Shown here one piece after another: positions 24,275 through 33,213 of a stretch of DNA of 64,000 nucleotides (its first letter is position 1; each line of letters opens with the position of its first letter). The notes under the pieces were generated by a model. It was given only the letters and a program-made list of their open reading frames with translations. It ran no database searches and was not told the origin of the DNA. The stretch covers positions 1 through 64,000 of IMG/VR virus record IMGVR_UViG_3300042350_003419. One strand, 5' to 3'. The position numbers and the translations under genes were made by a program. Source of the DNA: a virus.

Positions 24275-24486
24275 TGGATATAAACAAGATTATTGATATT
24301 ATTCATACTCTCAAAGAAGAAGGTGAGGGTGGCGGTGCTCCCACTAATAGTCTTGTTGGTGGAAAGATTGCGGGTACAGCAGAAGCGGGTGATAGTCCTC
24401 CAGTAGATTTGAGAAAAGGAAAAAGAAGGAATTGGAATCCATTCTTCAAAAATCTTGCCAGAATGCAAAGAAGAAAATCCAAATAA
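24274..24486 (+). CDS. Small conserved phage protein (70 aa)
   Basis: Contains the pattern PTNSLVGGKIAGTAEAGDSP followed by a basic RKGKRRNWNPFFKNLA end. Closely similar peptides are common in marine T4-like phages (TN..G.IAGT.EAGD.PP). One-base overlap upstream. Likely a virion or DNA-associated peptide. Confidence 0.65.
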   Translation: MDINKIIDIIHTLKEEGEGGGAPTNSLVGGKIAGTAEAGDSPPVDLRKGKRRNWNPFFKNLARMQRRKSK

Positions 24487-24548
24487 ATAATAATATAATT
24501 ACTACTTGATTTTTTTGTTTCGTAAATCCCATACCAACCAACAAAAAA

Positions 24549-24992
24549 ATGTTTAACAAATCATCCAACGAAACAAAAATTGCGGTTCTCGAAGAACGTC
24601 TTACTTCCTATGAGGTTATGATGAAAAAGATAGATGAAGCAATTCAGATAATGGGTAAGACAAGTCAAAGCATTTCTAAAATGTTGGCAGTTCATGAAGA
24701 AAAATTGGAAAATAGTGGTAAAAATGATGACTTAATTATTGATAGAATTAAAACAATTGAAGTAAAAAATACAGAAGAGCACGGTAGAGTAATTGAAAGA
24801 TTTGAATCGCTGGAAGAAAAAATAGATGAGCGTATAATTAATCTTGATAAAAAAGTTGATGATGTCGTTAAGTTTCGTTGGTTAGTTGTGGGTGCTTTAG
24901 TAATAATTTCTTTTGTATTTTCTCAGTCATCTATGGTGGTGGATGTCTTGACACCAGACTCAGAAAAGATTAGGATAGAAAGAGCAAAGTAA
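24549..24992 (+). CDS. Coiled-coil protein with C-terminal membrane helix
   Basis: 147 aa. Residues about 8-105 form heptad-rich coiled coil (EERLTSYEVMMKKIDEAI; ERFESLEEKIDERI). A hydrophobic segment WLVVGALVIISFVFSQ (about 111-126) is a single membrane helix. The form resembles phage membrane-anchored proteins near tail or lysis genes. No catalytic site. Confidence 0.65.
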   Translation: MFNKSSNETKIAVLEERLTSYEVMMKKIDEAIQIMGKTSQSISKMLAVHEEKLENSGKNDDLIIDRIKTIEVKNTEEHGRVIERFESLEEKIDERIINLDKKVDDVVKFRWLVVGALVIISFVFSQSSMVVDVLTPDSEKIRIERAK

Positions 24993-25002
24993 AACCCTTA
25001 TA

Positions 25003-25974
25003 ATGGATTTAATTGATTCCAAGTATATTGGACTAGTTTCCTCACGCCTTCAAAAATTTAAAAGAGTCAAGGCAGATCTCTACAATTTTCGCTGCCCTAT
25101 GTGTGGAGACTCTCAAAAGAATAAAAATAAGACTAGAGGATATTTGTATCCTGTAAAGAACAATACTAATTTTAAGTGTCATAACTGTGGGGCAAGTATG
25201 TCCTTCAATAACTTTCTCAAAGAACTAGACTCCACTCTTCATAAGCAATATACGATGGAGAAGTTTAAGGAAGGATATACCGGTAAGAACTTTGTAGTTG
25301 AAGAACCAAAGTTTGAGTTCTCAAAACCAACATTTTCCAAGAAACTGGACCTTCCAAAAGCATCATCAAATCAACTTGCCAAGGAATATCTAGAAAAAAG
25401 ACAACTCAATCCGGAAAAGTTTTATTTTGCTGACAAGTTTCAGGAGTGGGTGAATACTCAAAAACCCACATATAGTAGGATTGTAAAGGATGAGAGTCGT
25501 ATAGTCATACCACTATACACTAGGGAAGGAGAAGTCTTCGGATTTCAGGGAAGAGCACTAGGTCCGAATAGTGTTAAATACATTACCGTCATCTTGGATG
25601 ATTCAATTCCCAAACTTTATGGACTCAATAAGGTAAATGCAAATGAGACGGTTTATATTGTTGAGGGACCATTTGACTCTGAGTTTGTAGAGAATGGAAT
25701 CGCTATGTGTGGTGCCGATGTTGATGTATCATCCTGTAATTTTAAGGATGTAGTTTATGTCTTTGATAATGAACCACGAAACCGAGAAATCTGCAATCGT
25801 ATGAATAAGATTATTGAGGGTGGAAATAAAATTATAGTATGGCCCAAATCCATTCAGCAAAAGGATATAAACGATATGATTCTTGCTGGACTTTCGGTTA
25901 TGGATATGTTAAAATTGAATACACACTCAGGTTTAGAAGCAAAAGTAAAGTTTAACGAATGGAAGAAAGTATGA
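25003..25974 (+). CDS. 61: DNA primase gp61
   Basis: 323 aa. An N-terminal zinc ribbon, CPMCG..CHNCG (about 31-66), is followed by a TOPRIM domain with YIVEGPFDSEF (about 215) and YVFDNEPRN. It makes RNA primers with the gp41 helicase, so the fractured gp41 must be spliced for it to work. Overlaps nrdA by four bases (ATGA). Confidence 0.93.
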   Translation: MDLIDSKYIGLVSSRLQKFKRVKADLYNFRCPMCGDSQKNKNKTRGYLYPVKNNTNFKCHNCGASMSFNNFLKELDSTLHKQYTMEKFKEGYTGKNFVVEEPKFEFSKPTFSKKLDLPKASSNQLAKEYLEKRQLNPEKFYFADKFQEWVNTQKPTYSRIVKDESRIVIPLYTREGEVFGFQGRALGPNSVKYITVILDDSIPKLYGLNKVNANETVYIVEGPFDSEFVENGIAMCGADVDVSSCNFKDVVYVFDNEPRNREICNRMNKIIEGGNKIIVWPKSIQQKDINDMILAGLSVMDMLKLNTHSGLEAKVKFNEWKKV

Positions 25975-28268
25975 ACAACGGAACAAAAGTCACTAAAAGA
26001 AATGGAAATACTGAACCACTTGATTTGAATAAACTTCATGTTATGGTGGAAGAATCCTGTAAGGATCTTGCTGGAGTTTCTGCATCTCAAGTTGAAATGC
26101 AATCTGGAATTCAGTTTTATGATGGAATTACTACAGCAGAGGTTCAGGAAATTCTGATTCGTTCTGCTTCTGATTTGATTGATCTGGATCATCCTAATTA
26201 TCAATTTGTTGCTGCTCGTCTTCTTCTGTTTGCTCTTCGCAAGCAATTGTTTGGACGTATGCATGAATTCCCAACCGTAAAGCAACACGTTCTTGATTGT
26301 GTTGATGACGGAGTTTATGATTCAGAAATTCTTGATCTTTACACAGATGAAGAATTTGAGAAACTTGAGTCGTTTATTGATCATGATCGTGACTACTTGT
26401 TCACTTATGCAGGACTTAGACAAGTAGTGGACAAGTATCTTGTTCAAGATAGGAGTAGTGGTGCTCTTTATGAGACCCCACAGTTTATGTACCTTTTGAT
26501 TTCAGCAACTATTTTTTCTAAGTATCCAAAAGAAACTCGTCTAGATTACGTTAAGAGGTATTATGACGCAATCTCCAAACATAAAATCAACATTCCCACA
26601 CCAATCATGGCAGGTGTTAGAACCCCACTTCGCCAATATGCAAGTTGTGTTCTTGTTGATGTTGATGACACCCTCCCTAGTATTGAGTCTAGTGATTCTG
26701 CAATCTTTAGGTATGTTGCTCAAAGAGCAGGAATTGGCATCAATGCAGGTAGAATCCGTGGCATCAACAGTAAAATCAGAGGGGGAGAAGTTATTCATAC
26801 AGGTGTTATCCCATTCCTCCAAAAGTTTCAGGCAACTGTCAGATCTTGCACTCAAAACGGCATCCGTGGTGGATCAGCAACTGTCCACTTTCCAATCTGG
26901 CACCAAGAAATCCAAGACATCCTAGTATTAAAAAATAACAAAGGAACCGAAGATAACCGTGTTCGTAAGTTAGACTACAGTATCCAAATCAGCAAAATTT
27001 TCTATGAACGATTCATTCAAAACGGAGAAATCACACTCTTCTCCCCACACGACGTTCCTGGTCTTTATGATGCTTTTGGCACTGATCGATTTGACGACCT
27101 TTATGTGGGTTATGAACGAGATGGATCTATTCCAAGAAAAACTATCGGCGCTCAAGAACTATTTCTGGATCTTCTGAAAGAACGTGCCGAAACTGGTCGT
27201 ATTTACATTATGAATATTGACCACTGCAACTCCCACTCTTCCTTTATGGATAAAGTTGAGATGAGTAATCTTTGTCAGGAAATCACACTCCCAACAAAAC
27301 CGATTCAACATATTGATGATCCAAATGGGGAAATTGCTCTTTGTATTCTTTCTGCTATTAATGTTGGTAAAATTAAAAGTAATGAAGATCTTGAAGTTCT
27401 TTGTGATCTTGCTGTTAGGAGTCTTGATGAACTTATTGATTTTCAAAGATACCCCGTCAAAGCAGCAGAAATCGCCACCAGAGCACGTAGGTCACTTGGC
27501 GTAGGTTATATTGGTTTGGCACATTATCTTGCCAAGCACGGGCAGAATTATGCCGATCCTGGGGCATGGCAATTAGTTCACGATCTGACTGAGGCATTCC
27601 AATACTATCTCATTCAGGCAACTGTCAATCTTGCTAAAGAAAAGGGTGCCTGTGAATACTCTCATCGCACCAAGTATGGTAATGGTATTTTGCCCATTGA
27701 TACATACAAAACTGACGTTGATGAAATCATTCCAAATAATCTGAAGTATGATTGGGAAAGTCTTAGAGCACAGGTCAAACAGTATGGAGTTAGGAACTCA
27801 ACACTGTCCGCACAGATGCCATCGGAGAGTAGTTCCGTTGTGTCAAATGCAACAAACGGAATTGAACCTCCCAGAGGATATCTGTCCGTTAAGAAGTCGA
27901 AGAAGGGACCGCTCAAGCAGATTGTTCCACAGTATCATACTCTTAAGAACAATTATACGCTTCTTTGGGATATGCCTAGCAATCGTGGTTATATCAATAT
28001 TGTTGCTGTTATGCAAAAATTCTTTGATCAGGCGATTTCTGGAAACTGGTCATATAACCCAGAGAATTATGAGAACAATGAGGTTCCTGTTAGCGTAATG
28101 GCACAGGATATGCTTACTTGTTTCAAATTGGGGCATAAAACAGCATACTATCAAAACACTTATGATAATAAGACAGATGAAGTTGAAGAACCAAAACAAC
28201 AACTTCAATCTCTTCTTGATGACATTATGAGTTCTGGCGAAGACGATTGTGAAAGTTGCAAAATCTGA
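25971..28268 (+). CDS. nrdA: Ribonucleotide reductase large subunit NrdA (class Ia)
   Basis: 765 aa from ATG 25971 (MNNGTKVTKRNGNTEP, the family's usual beginning); ATG 25959 is an alternative. Visible features: ATP-cone at the N-terminus, CVLVDVDD.., N..CLEI-like NLCQEITLP with catalytic NxCxE, PSESSS in the substrate site, and C-terminal thiols CESCKI. It reduces ribonucleotides to supply dNTPs. With nrdB it forms the usual cyanophage pair. Confidence 0.97.
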   Translation: MNNGTKVTKRNGNTEPLDLNKLHVMVEESCKDLAGVSASQVEMQSGIQFYDGITTAEVQEILIRSASDLIDLDHPNYQFVAARLLLFALRKQLFGRMHEFPTVKQHVLDCVDDGVYDSEILDLYTDEEFEKLESFIDHDRDYLFTYAGLRQVVDKYLVQDRSSGALYETPQFMYLLISATIFSKYPKETRLDYVKRYYDAISKHKINIPTPIMAGVRTPLRQYASCVLVDVDDTLPSIESSDSAIFRYVAQRAGIGINAGRIRGINSKIRGGEVIHTGVIPFLQKFQATVRSCTQNGIRGGSATVHFPIWHQEIQDILVLKNNKGTEDNRVRKLDYSIQISKIFYERFIQNGEITLFSPHDVPGLYDAFGTDRFDDLYVGYERDGSIPRKTIGAQELFLDLLKERAETGRIYIMNIDHCNSHSSFMDKVEMSNLCQEITLPTKPIQHIDDPNGEIALCILSAINVGKIKSNEDLEVLCDLAVRSLDELIDFQRYPVKAAEIATRARRSLGVGYIGLAHYLAKHGQNYADPGAWQLVHDLTEAFQYYLIQATVNLAKEKGACEYSHRTKYGNGILPIDTYKTDVDEIIPNNLKYDWESLRAQVKQYGVRNSTLSAQMPSESSSVVSNATNGIEPPRGYLSVKKSKKGPLKQIVPQYHTLKNNYTLLWDMPSNRGYINIVAVMQKFFDQAISGNWSYNPENYENNEVPVSVMAQDMLTCFKLGHKTAYYQNTYDNKTDEVEEPKQQLQSLLDDIMSSGEDDCESCKI

Positions 28269-28314
28269 CCTGATTAAATATAAAAGTGTGAGTTAATTTA
28301 GAGAAGAAAAAATT

Positions 28315-29496
28315 ATGGATTTTAACTTTAAGACAAAACTAGCGGAGAAGAATGTGGTCAATCAAATGACAGTTTTTAACTCTGAAGAGGTTGATACCAA
28401 AAAGCAACCTATGTTTTTTGGACAACCACTAGGAATTCAAAGATACGATTCTTACAAATATCCAATCTTCGATAAATTAACAACTCAACAACTAGGATAT
28501 TTTTGGAGACCTGAAGAGGTCTCTCTTCAAAAGGATAGAGGAGATTATCAATCTCTTCGCCCAGAACAAAAGCATATTTTCACCAGTAATCTGAAGTATC
28601 AGGTTATGCTTGATTCTGTTCAGGGAAGAGGTCCTGGTATGGCATTTGCTCCTTACTGTTCTCTTCCTGAACTGGAAGCATGTATGAAGGTGTGGGAGTT
28701 TATGGAGATGATCCATTCCCGTTCATATACATATATTATCAAAAATGTTTATTCAGATCCTTCTGAAGTCTTTGATACGATTCTGAAAGACGAACGTATT
28801 ATGGAACGTGCTGTCAGTGTAACTGAGGCATATAATGACTTCATTAATAGTGCTCAACATTATGGAACTTCTGAACTTTGGAAACACGCCCAAGAACAAG
28901 TTCCCCACGCACAGGAAGAAAGATATGAACTCAAACGCAAATTATTCAGAGCAGTTGCAAATGTTAATATACTTGAAGGTATTCGCTTTTATGTCAGTTT
29001 TGCTTGCAGTTTTGCATTTGGCGAACTCAAGCTTATGGAAGGAAGTGCAAAAATCATAGGTCTAATTGCCCGTGATGAGAATCAACACCTTGTCATTACT
29101 CAGAACATTCTAAACAAATGGAAAGAGGGTGATGATCCTGATATGGCACGTATTTCAAGAGAAGAAGAACAGTGGGTCTACAAGACCTTTGAGAATGCTG
29201 TCAATCAAGAAAAACTTTGGGCAGAGTATCTGTTCAAAGATGGTTCTATGATTGGTCTAAATGACAAACTGTTACAGCAGTATGTTGAATGGATTGCTAA
29301 CCGTAGAATGAAGGCAATCGGACTGAAACCTCTTTATGATATTCCGGCAAAGAATAATCCCCTTCCTTGGACTGAGCACTGGATTTCCTCTAAAGGACTT
29401 CAAGTGGCACCTCAGGAGACGGAAGTTGAGTCTTATATCGTTGGAGGAATCAAGCAAGATGTTACCAAAGATACTTTCTCAGGATTCCAACTATGA
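28315..29496 (+). CDS. nrdB: Ribonucleotide reductase small subunit NrdB
   Basis: 393 aa. Di-iron ligands are visible in the pattern E..H (EFMEMIHSRSY) and later E..IARDENQHL. The N-terminal FWRPEEVSLQKD and the C-terminal tail SGFQL (R1-binding) are typical. It generates the tyrosyl radical used by NrdA. A 46-base gap separates it from nrdA. A small reading frame starts inside its end. Confidence 0.96.
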   Translation: MDFNFKTKLAEKNVVNQMTVFNSEEVDTKKQPMFFGQPLGIQRYDSYKYPIFDKLTTQQLGYFWRPEEVSLQKDRGDYQSLRPEQKHIFTSNLKYQVMLDSVQGRGPGMAFAPYCSLPELEACMKVWEFMEMIHSRSYTYIIKNVYSDPSEVFDTILKDERIMERAVSVTEAYNDFINSAQHYGTSELWKHAQEQVPHAQEERYELKRKLFRAVANVNILEGIRFYVSFACSFAFGELKLMEGSAKIIGLIARDENQHLVITQNILNKWKEGDDPDMARISREEEQWVYKTFENAVNQEKLWAEYLFKDGSMIGLNDKLLQQYVEWIANRRMKAIGLKPLYDIPAKNNPLPWTEHWISSKGLQVAPQETEVESYIVGGIKQDVTKDTFSGFQL

Positions 29497-29611
29497 TGAA
29501 TGGTGCGAACAGGAAATCCTGAACGCATATCAAGAGGCAGCAGAGTGTGATGAGTTTCTTTTTGGTGATTATGATTATGAAAAAGAATGGATGAATAATG
29601 AGGGTCCTTGA
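29459..29611 (+). CDS. Small acidic protein overlapping nrdB
   Basis: 50 aa starting MLPKILSQDSNYDEWCEQEI in the +1 frame inside nrdB. GGAGGA at 29443-29448 is a good ribosome site 10 bases upstream. The product is strongly acidic and Tyr/Asp-rich (FGDYDYEKEW) and its stop lies in a terminator loop. The position where glutaredoxin often follows nrdB in cyanophages is taken by this gene, but it has no CxxC. Function unknown. Confidence 0.5.
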   Translation: MLPKILSQDSNYDEWCEQEILNAYQEAAECDEFLFGDYDYEKEWMNNEGP

Positions 29612-29632
29612 GACCCTCTTTTTTTATAAATA
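29600..29632 (+). terminator. Terminator fused to a late promoter
   Basis: GAGGGTC (29600-29606) and GACCCTC (29612-29618) form a 7-bp stem whose loop contains the upstream stop codon. T7 follows and runs into TATAAATA (29625-29632). Confidence 0.88.
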
Positions 29633-29660
29633 AAACTATAAAGAACTAAAAAAGAAAAAA

Positions 29661-31091
29661 ATGTCAAGAATTACAGGTAGTGACGCTAAGGGTTTGATGG
29701 AAGCGTATGCTGCAGTTTATGCTCCTCAAGAACTTACTGAAGAACAAATCTGGGAAGAAGTTGAGAACTGGGTCAACTCACTTCTAGAAGAGGGTTATGA
29801 CCTGAGTGAGTATACCTGGGAAGAGATGTATGAGTCTTATTTAAATGAGTTTAGTGTCAGAGATGTTACTGCAGGAGCAAGACAAAATCTAAATAGAGCT
29901 GCCTCGACTGTTAGTGATATTGCAGGATCAGGATTACGAGGATATGCTGGCAAAACGACTACATCTACAAATCCAATATCTAGAACTTTTAATGCTGCTA
30001 CTAGGGGAGTAAGAGATGCAGCAGCTGGGTTTGTAACAGGTAGAGGTTCTACTCCTGAAGCAAAACCTTCTTCTTCAAGCAAATCAGATCAAAAACCAGG
30101 AGTTTCAAATATTCCTGCAGGAACAAAAAATTCACCATATAACCAACAGAATTTGGGTGGAGACCAGTTTAAAGCATATAAAGCTGGTGGTGGTGATGCA
30201 GCAATGGCTAAAGGAAGTGGAACTGCTGCTGAGATAATCGCAAGAGGAAGAAAATCTTTAACCCCACCAGGTTCAGGGCTCCCTCCTGAAGCGCTGATGC
30301 GAGTTCCTGGACCAAAACTAACCGCAACTCAACCTGTTTCTCCCACAAGACCCGCTGCTGCTGCTCCTGCCGCTACTAGACCTGCAGGACCAAAAGTTGC
30401 TCCAACAAAACCAGCACCAGCACCAACAAAACCAGCAGGGTCTGCAATGGACCAGTGGGCATCAACACCAGCAAATAAACGTCTTGCCGCTGCCGCTGCA
30501 GAAAAGGCAAGAATTCGTGGAACTCAACAGACTGATAATCCTTTAATGAAGGATATGAGGTCCAGACTTCCTATGAACTCTCCTTCAGTTCAATCTCCTG
30601 CAGTTTCTAACCTTGGTAAAGGTAATCAGTCCTTATCACAAAATCCAAATGCTTTTAAGGCAGCAACTCCATCTAAAGCAATTGCTGCTGCTCCTAGCAC
30701 CTCTGCTGCTGCCTCTGGAAGCGTTGTACCTGCCACTGCCGCAATTGCCTCAAGCCCTAAACCAACCCCTGTGGCACCCAGACAGACCGCTAGAGAGAAG
30801 GTTCTAAACCAGTCCTATGAGTATGATGCTTTTGATCTAGTCCTTGAGTATCTCATCGACAACGAGCACGTAGAGACCGTAGATGAGGCACTTTATGTGA
30901 TGATGGAGATGGACTCCGAGACTATTCTGGGAATAGTTTCCGAGCAATCTAATACTCTTATTACACCGGAACAAAGAAGAGCAGACGAACTGAAATATGG
31001 TATAAAGAGAACTACTCCAGTGCCTCCTCCAGTGCCTCCTGCTAAACCTGGTGGAGCGAAAGTAAAACCAGGTTCAAAGATGCCTCTATAA
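29661..31091 (+). CDS. Modular Pro/Ala-rich virion protein
   Basis: 476 aa. The N-terminus has GLMEAYAAVYAPQEL, the EAYxxVY motif shared with the protein at 34097. A long Ala/Pro/Thr/Lys-rich linker (about 100-370) follows, then a helical module FDLVLEYLIDNEHVETVDEA (about 392-425) similar in layout to the C-terminal module of 34097. Expressed from a late promoter. Probably a structural or internal protein built from shuffled modules. Confidence 0.6.
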   Translation: MSRITGSDAKGLMEAYAAVYAPQELTEEQIWEEVENWVNSLLEEGYDLSEYTWEEMYESYLNEFSVRDVTAGARQNLNRAASTVSDIAGSGLRGYAGKTTTSTNPISRTFNAATRGVRDAAAGFVTGRGSTPEAKPSSSSKSDQKPGVSNIPAGTKNSPYNQQNLGGDQFKAYKAGGGDAAMAKGSGTAAEIIARGRKSLTPPGSGLPPEALMRVPGPKLTATQPVSPTRPAAAAPAATRPAGPKVAPTKPAPAPTKPAGSAMDQWASTPANKRLAAAAAEKARIRGTQQTDNPLMKDMRSRLPMNSPSVQSPAVSNLGKGNQSLSQNPNAFKAATPSKAIAAAPSTSAAASGSVVPATAAIASSPKPTPVAPRQTAREKVLNQSYEYDAFDLVLEYLIDNEHVETVDEALYVMMEMDSETILGIVSEQSNTLITPEQRRADELKYGIKRTTPVPPPVPPAKPGGAKVKPGSKMPL

Positions 31092-31110
31092 TAAATTCCT
31101 AATATAACTC

Positions 31111-31149
31111 AAAGCACCTCTTGACAAGGTGCTTTTTTATTGCTAGAAT
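31111..31149 (+). terminator. Terminator with -35 box in its loop
   Basis: AAAGCACCT (31111-31119) pairs with AGGTGCTTT (31127-31135). TTGACA (31121-31126) occupies the loop, and TAGAAT (31144-31149) follows after exactly 17 bases. Ends one operon and begins the next. Confidence 0.85.
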
Positions 31150-31168
31150 CGCTTTGCTAAGGATGAAG

Positions 31169-31176
31169 GATAAATA
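31169..31176 (+). promoter_or_regulatory. Late promoter
   Basis: GATAAATA 22 bases before ATG 31198. The following ATAGCTC (31177-31183) could pair with GAGCTAT at the start codon. Confidence 0.5.
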
Positions 31177-31197
31177 ATAGCTCTTTAAGATTACTCT

Positions 31198-31653
31198 ATG
31201 AGCTATGAGAACCCATGGAAGTTTAATGGGGAAATCTTTGAGTCTCAGCATATAGGAGATTATTTTGGATTCGTATATCTCATATCCTGTAAGACCACCG
31301 GTAGAAAATATATTGGACGTAAGTATCTTTGGCAGTTTAGAACACCAAAAGGAAAAAAAAGAAAAGTAAAGTCTGAATCAGATTGGAAAAATTATTATGG
31401 TTCTTGTCCTGAACTTAAGGAAGATATTACGAAATATGGTAAGGAATGTTTTGAAAGAAAAATAATATCATTACATAAAACCAAAGGTAAATGTAATTTT
31501 GAAGAAACACGACAACTGTTCCTAAATAATGTACTGACCGAATCGCTTGACACTGGAGTTCCTGCATACTACAATAGTAACATACTCTCCAGATATTTTA
31601 GAAAGGATTATTTTGATGGAAACTTTGGAACAGACACTTCGGTCATCACATGA
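31198..31653 (+). CDS. GIY-YIG endonuclease-like protein (Seg-like)
   Basis: 151 aa. FGFVYLISCKTTGRKYIGRK (about 23-42) is the GIY-YIG motif with the conserved Arg/Lys; a C-terminal YFRKDYFDGNF lies where a catalytic Glu region would be. It could be a Seg-type homing nuclease or a phage repair enzyme. It overlaps the next gene by 38 bases. It has both an early and a late promoter upstream. Confidence 0.65.
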   Translation: MSYENPWKFNGEIFESQHIGDYFGFVYLISCKTTGRKYIGRKYLWQFRTPKGKKRKVKSESDWKNYYGSCPELKEDITKYGKECFERKIISLHKTKGKCNFEETRQLFLNNVLTESLDTGVPAYYNSNILSRYFRKDYFDGNFGTDTSVIT

Positions 31654-31792
31654 TTGGGCAATTGAACGAATTCATTATTTGAGTGAGATGGATATTGATA
31701 ATGCATATGCGATTCAATCGGAATTTAGTGAGTGGTTGAATCCTGATATTCCAGAGCATGATATTTTTTCATTAGAATACCTAGGAGATTAA
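31616..31792 (+). CDS. Hypothetical protein (58 aa)
   Basis: METLEQTLRSSHDWAIERIH then an acidic helical end. It starts within the upstream gene and ends one base before the C39-like peptidase start. No domain recognised; small size and position suggest a partner or regulator of the lysis region. Confidence 0.5.
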   Translation: METLEQTLRSSHDWAIERIHYLSEMDIDNAYAIQSEFSEWLNPDIPEHDIFSLEYLGD

Positions 31793-31793
31793 A

Positions 31794-32507
31794 ATGCGAA
31801 TAGATCTTCATAACTTTTTTAAGCATTATGACGAAAATAACCCAAAGCATGTTGCAGCAGTAGAGCAACTTGAAGTGGATCTTGCGGACAAGAATCCTGA
31901 TTTGATTGATGATACTTCAAACTGGGTTCGTATTTTCAGAACAAGACCAGTTTACGGAACAAAACCAGCAGATCCCGGTGTTCTTAATGTTCCTTACTAC
32001 CCACAAACAGATAATTACAGAGATGCTCAAAGAACCTGTAATTCATCTGCTTGTGCGATGTGTTTAGAATACTTTAAACCAGGGACTCTTCAGGGAACAA
32101 AGGGTGATGACTCTTATATTCAAAAAGTATTTGCAATTGGTGACACCACTGATCATACCGTTCAGACAAAAGTTCTGGAAGGTTATGGAATTAAGTCACA
32201 CTTTAGTTATAATCTTTCTTTTGCTGATCTTGATCGTGAGCTTGCTGCTGGGAGACCCGTTGTTATCGGGATCTATCACAGGGGCACTCTATCTGCTCCT
32301 TCTGGTGGGCACATGGTTGTAGTGATTGGTAAGAGGGGTGAAGATTATGTGGTAAATGATCCTTATGGTTCTCTGAATGATGGATATACTGGTCCCGCAA
32401 CAAATGGTAAGGGTGCCGTCTATAAGAAGTCTGATCTGATGTATCGTTGGTTGGAGAAAGGAAAAGATAAGACTGGATGGGGAAGGATCTTTAATGTAAA
32501 AAAGTAG
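31794..32507 (+). CDS. C39-like papain-fold peptidase, 0-frame product
   Basis: 237 aa. The cysteine protease triad can be read as QRTCNSSA (oxyanion Gln and nucleophile Cys, about 80-83), GGHMVVVIG (His about 173) and VVNDPYG (Asn/Asp). This is the peptidase C39_2 layout. In phages it may cut peptide cross-links of the cell wall. The gene ends RIFNVKK-stop on a -1 slip site, after which a lysozyme is encoded in the -1 frame (see 32504). TAGGAG precedes ATG 31794. Confidence 0.8.
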   Translation: MRIDLHNFFKHYDENNPKHVAAVEQLEVDLADKNPDLIDDTSNWVRIFRTRPVYGTKPADPGVLNVPYYPQTDNYRDAQRTCNSSACAMCLEYFKPGTLQGTKGDDSYIQKVFAIGDTTDHTVQTKVLEGYGIKSHFSYNLSFADLDRELAAGRPVVIGIYHRGTLSAPSGGHMVVVIGKRGEDYVVNDPYGSLNDGYTGPATNGKGAVYKKSDLMYRWLEKGKDKTGWGRIFNVKK

Positions 32508-32538
32508 AAAGTTCTATTCTGAAAGAAGGAATAGAACT
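32479..32538 (+). promoter_or_regulatory. Programmed -1 ribosomal frameshift signal
   Basis: Three standard parts in order. SD-like GGGGAAGGA (32479-32487) ends 10 bases before the slip site. A AAA AAG (32498-32504) is in the peptidase frame and is followed at once by TAG. A perfect 10-bp stem (32510-32519 with 32529-32538, loop 9) begins five bases after it. The layout matches the E. coli dnaX signal. A shift would join the peptidase to the lysozyme frame. Confidence 0.82.
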
Positions 32539-32974
32539 AATCAAAGAATTTGAAGGATGTCATTTAAAGGCATACCCAGATCCTTTAACTGGAGGACTTC
32601 CAATTACGATTGGATGGGGAAGTACAAGAGACTTTAATTACACTCCATTTAAAAGAGATAAAGTCATTACTCAAGAGTATGCTGACCGTCTGTTAGAGCA
32701 CGATGTATTGAATCGTTTTCTTCCTAAAATTTCTAAAATTCCCTATTGGGGTGAGATGAATGATAATCAAAGAGGAGCATTGCTCTCTTTTGCTTATAAT
32801 CTTGGTGCTGATTTTTTTAACGCTCCTGGATTCAATACGATTACCAAAAAGTTAAAAGAAAAAGATTGGAAAGCAATTCCGGCAACTTTGGAAATGTATC
32901 GCAATCCTGGTAGTAAAGTGGAGGCAGGATTGAGAAGAAGACGAATTGCAGAAGGAAAACTCTGGGTGTCTTAA
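32504..32974 (+). CDS. T4-type lysozyme (GH24) encoded in the -1 frame, no own start
   Basis: 156 codons open from the slip site. The sequence VESSILKEGIELIKEFEGCH then LKAYPDPLTGGLPITIGWG carries the E..D..T lysozyme active site (Glu at codon 32552); YNLGADFF and NPGSKVEAGLRRRRIAEGKL are C-terminal GH24 features. No ATG/GTG/TTG precedes the catalytic Glu; the first, TTG 32708, is well inside the fold. Either it is made by -1 frameshift from 31794 (about 393-aa fusion), or from a rare AUU start (32516). It cleaves the peptidoglycan sugar chain. Confidence 0.85.
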   Translation, partial: VESSILKEGIELIKEFEGCHLKAYPDPLTGGLPITIGWGSTRDFNYTPFKRDKVITQEYADRLLEHDVLNRFLPKISKIPYWGEMNDNQRGALLSFAYNLGADFFNAPGFNTITKKLKEKDWKAIPATLEMYRNPGSKVEAGLRRRRIAEGKLWVS

Positions 32975-33162
32975 CTTTTTTCTTGATTATGAATCCAAAT
33001 CTTTAAGTCTTTTACATACTTCCGTAATATTTCTGCTTGCATTAAGTGCCATTCATCCCCTGTCTTAATATATGTCTTGATGTGCTCGTCGATAGCATCA
33101 AGACATTTTTTAATGACAGGATTCCATGGTTCTCTAATTGGAGTGTTCCACTCTCTTGACAT
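32971..33162 (-). CDS. Small - strand protein (63 aa)
   Basis: MSREWNTPIREPWNPVIKKC then DEWHLMQAEILRKYV..LKIWIH. The composition is protein-like and the late promoter (33183-33190, - strand) is well placed, 20 bases upstream. It converges on the lysozyme gene and overlaps its stop codon by four bases. One of only two - strand genes in the window. Function unknown. Confidence 0.65.
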   Translation of the reverse strand: MSREWNTPIREPWNPVIKKCLDAIDEHIKTYIKTGDEWHLMQAEILRKYVKDLKIWIHNQEKS

Positions 33163-33182
33163 TGGAGATAATGCGGACTCTG

Positions 33183-33190
33183 TATTTATA
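33183..33190 (-). promoter_or_regulatory. Late promoter (- strand)
   Basis: TATAAATA on the - strand, 20 bases upstream of the start codon at 33162. Confidence 0.65.
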
Positions 33191-33213
33191 GGACACTTTA
33201 CAAACTGTCATAC

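Noticed and set aside
32708-32974. Lysozyme starting at TTG 32708
   Set aside because: The open frame and catalytic E..D..T residues extend far upstream; a start there would remove the active site.
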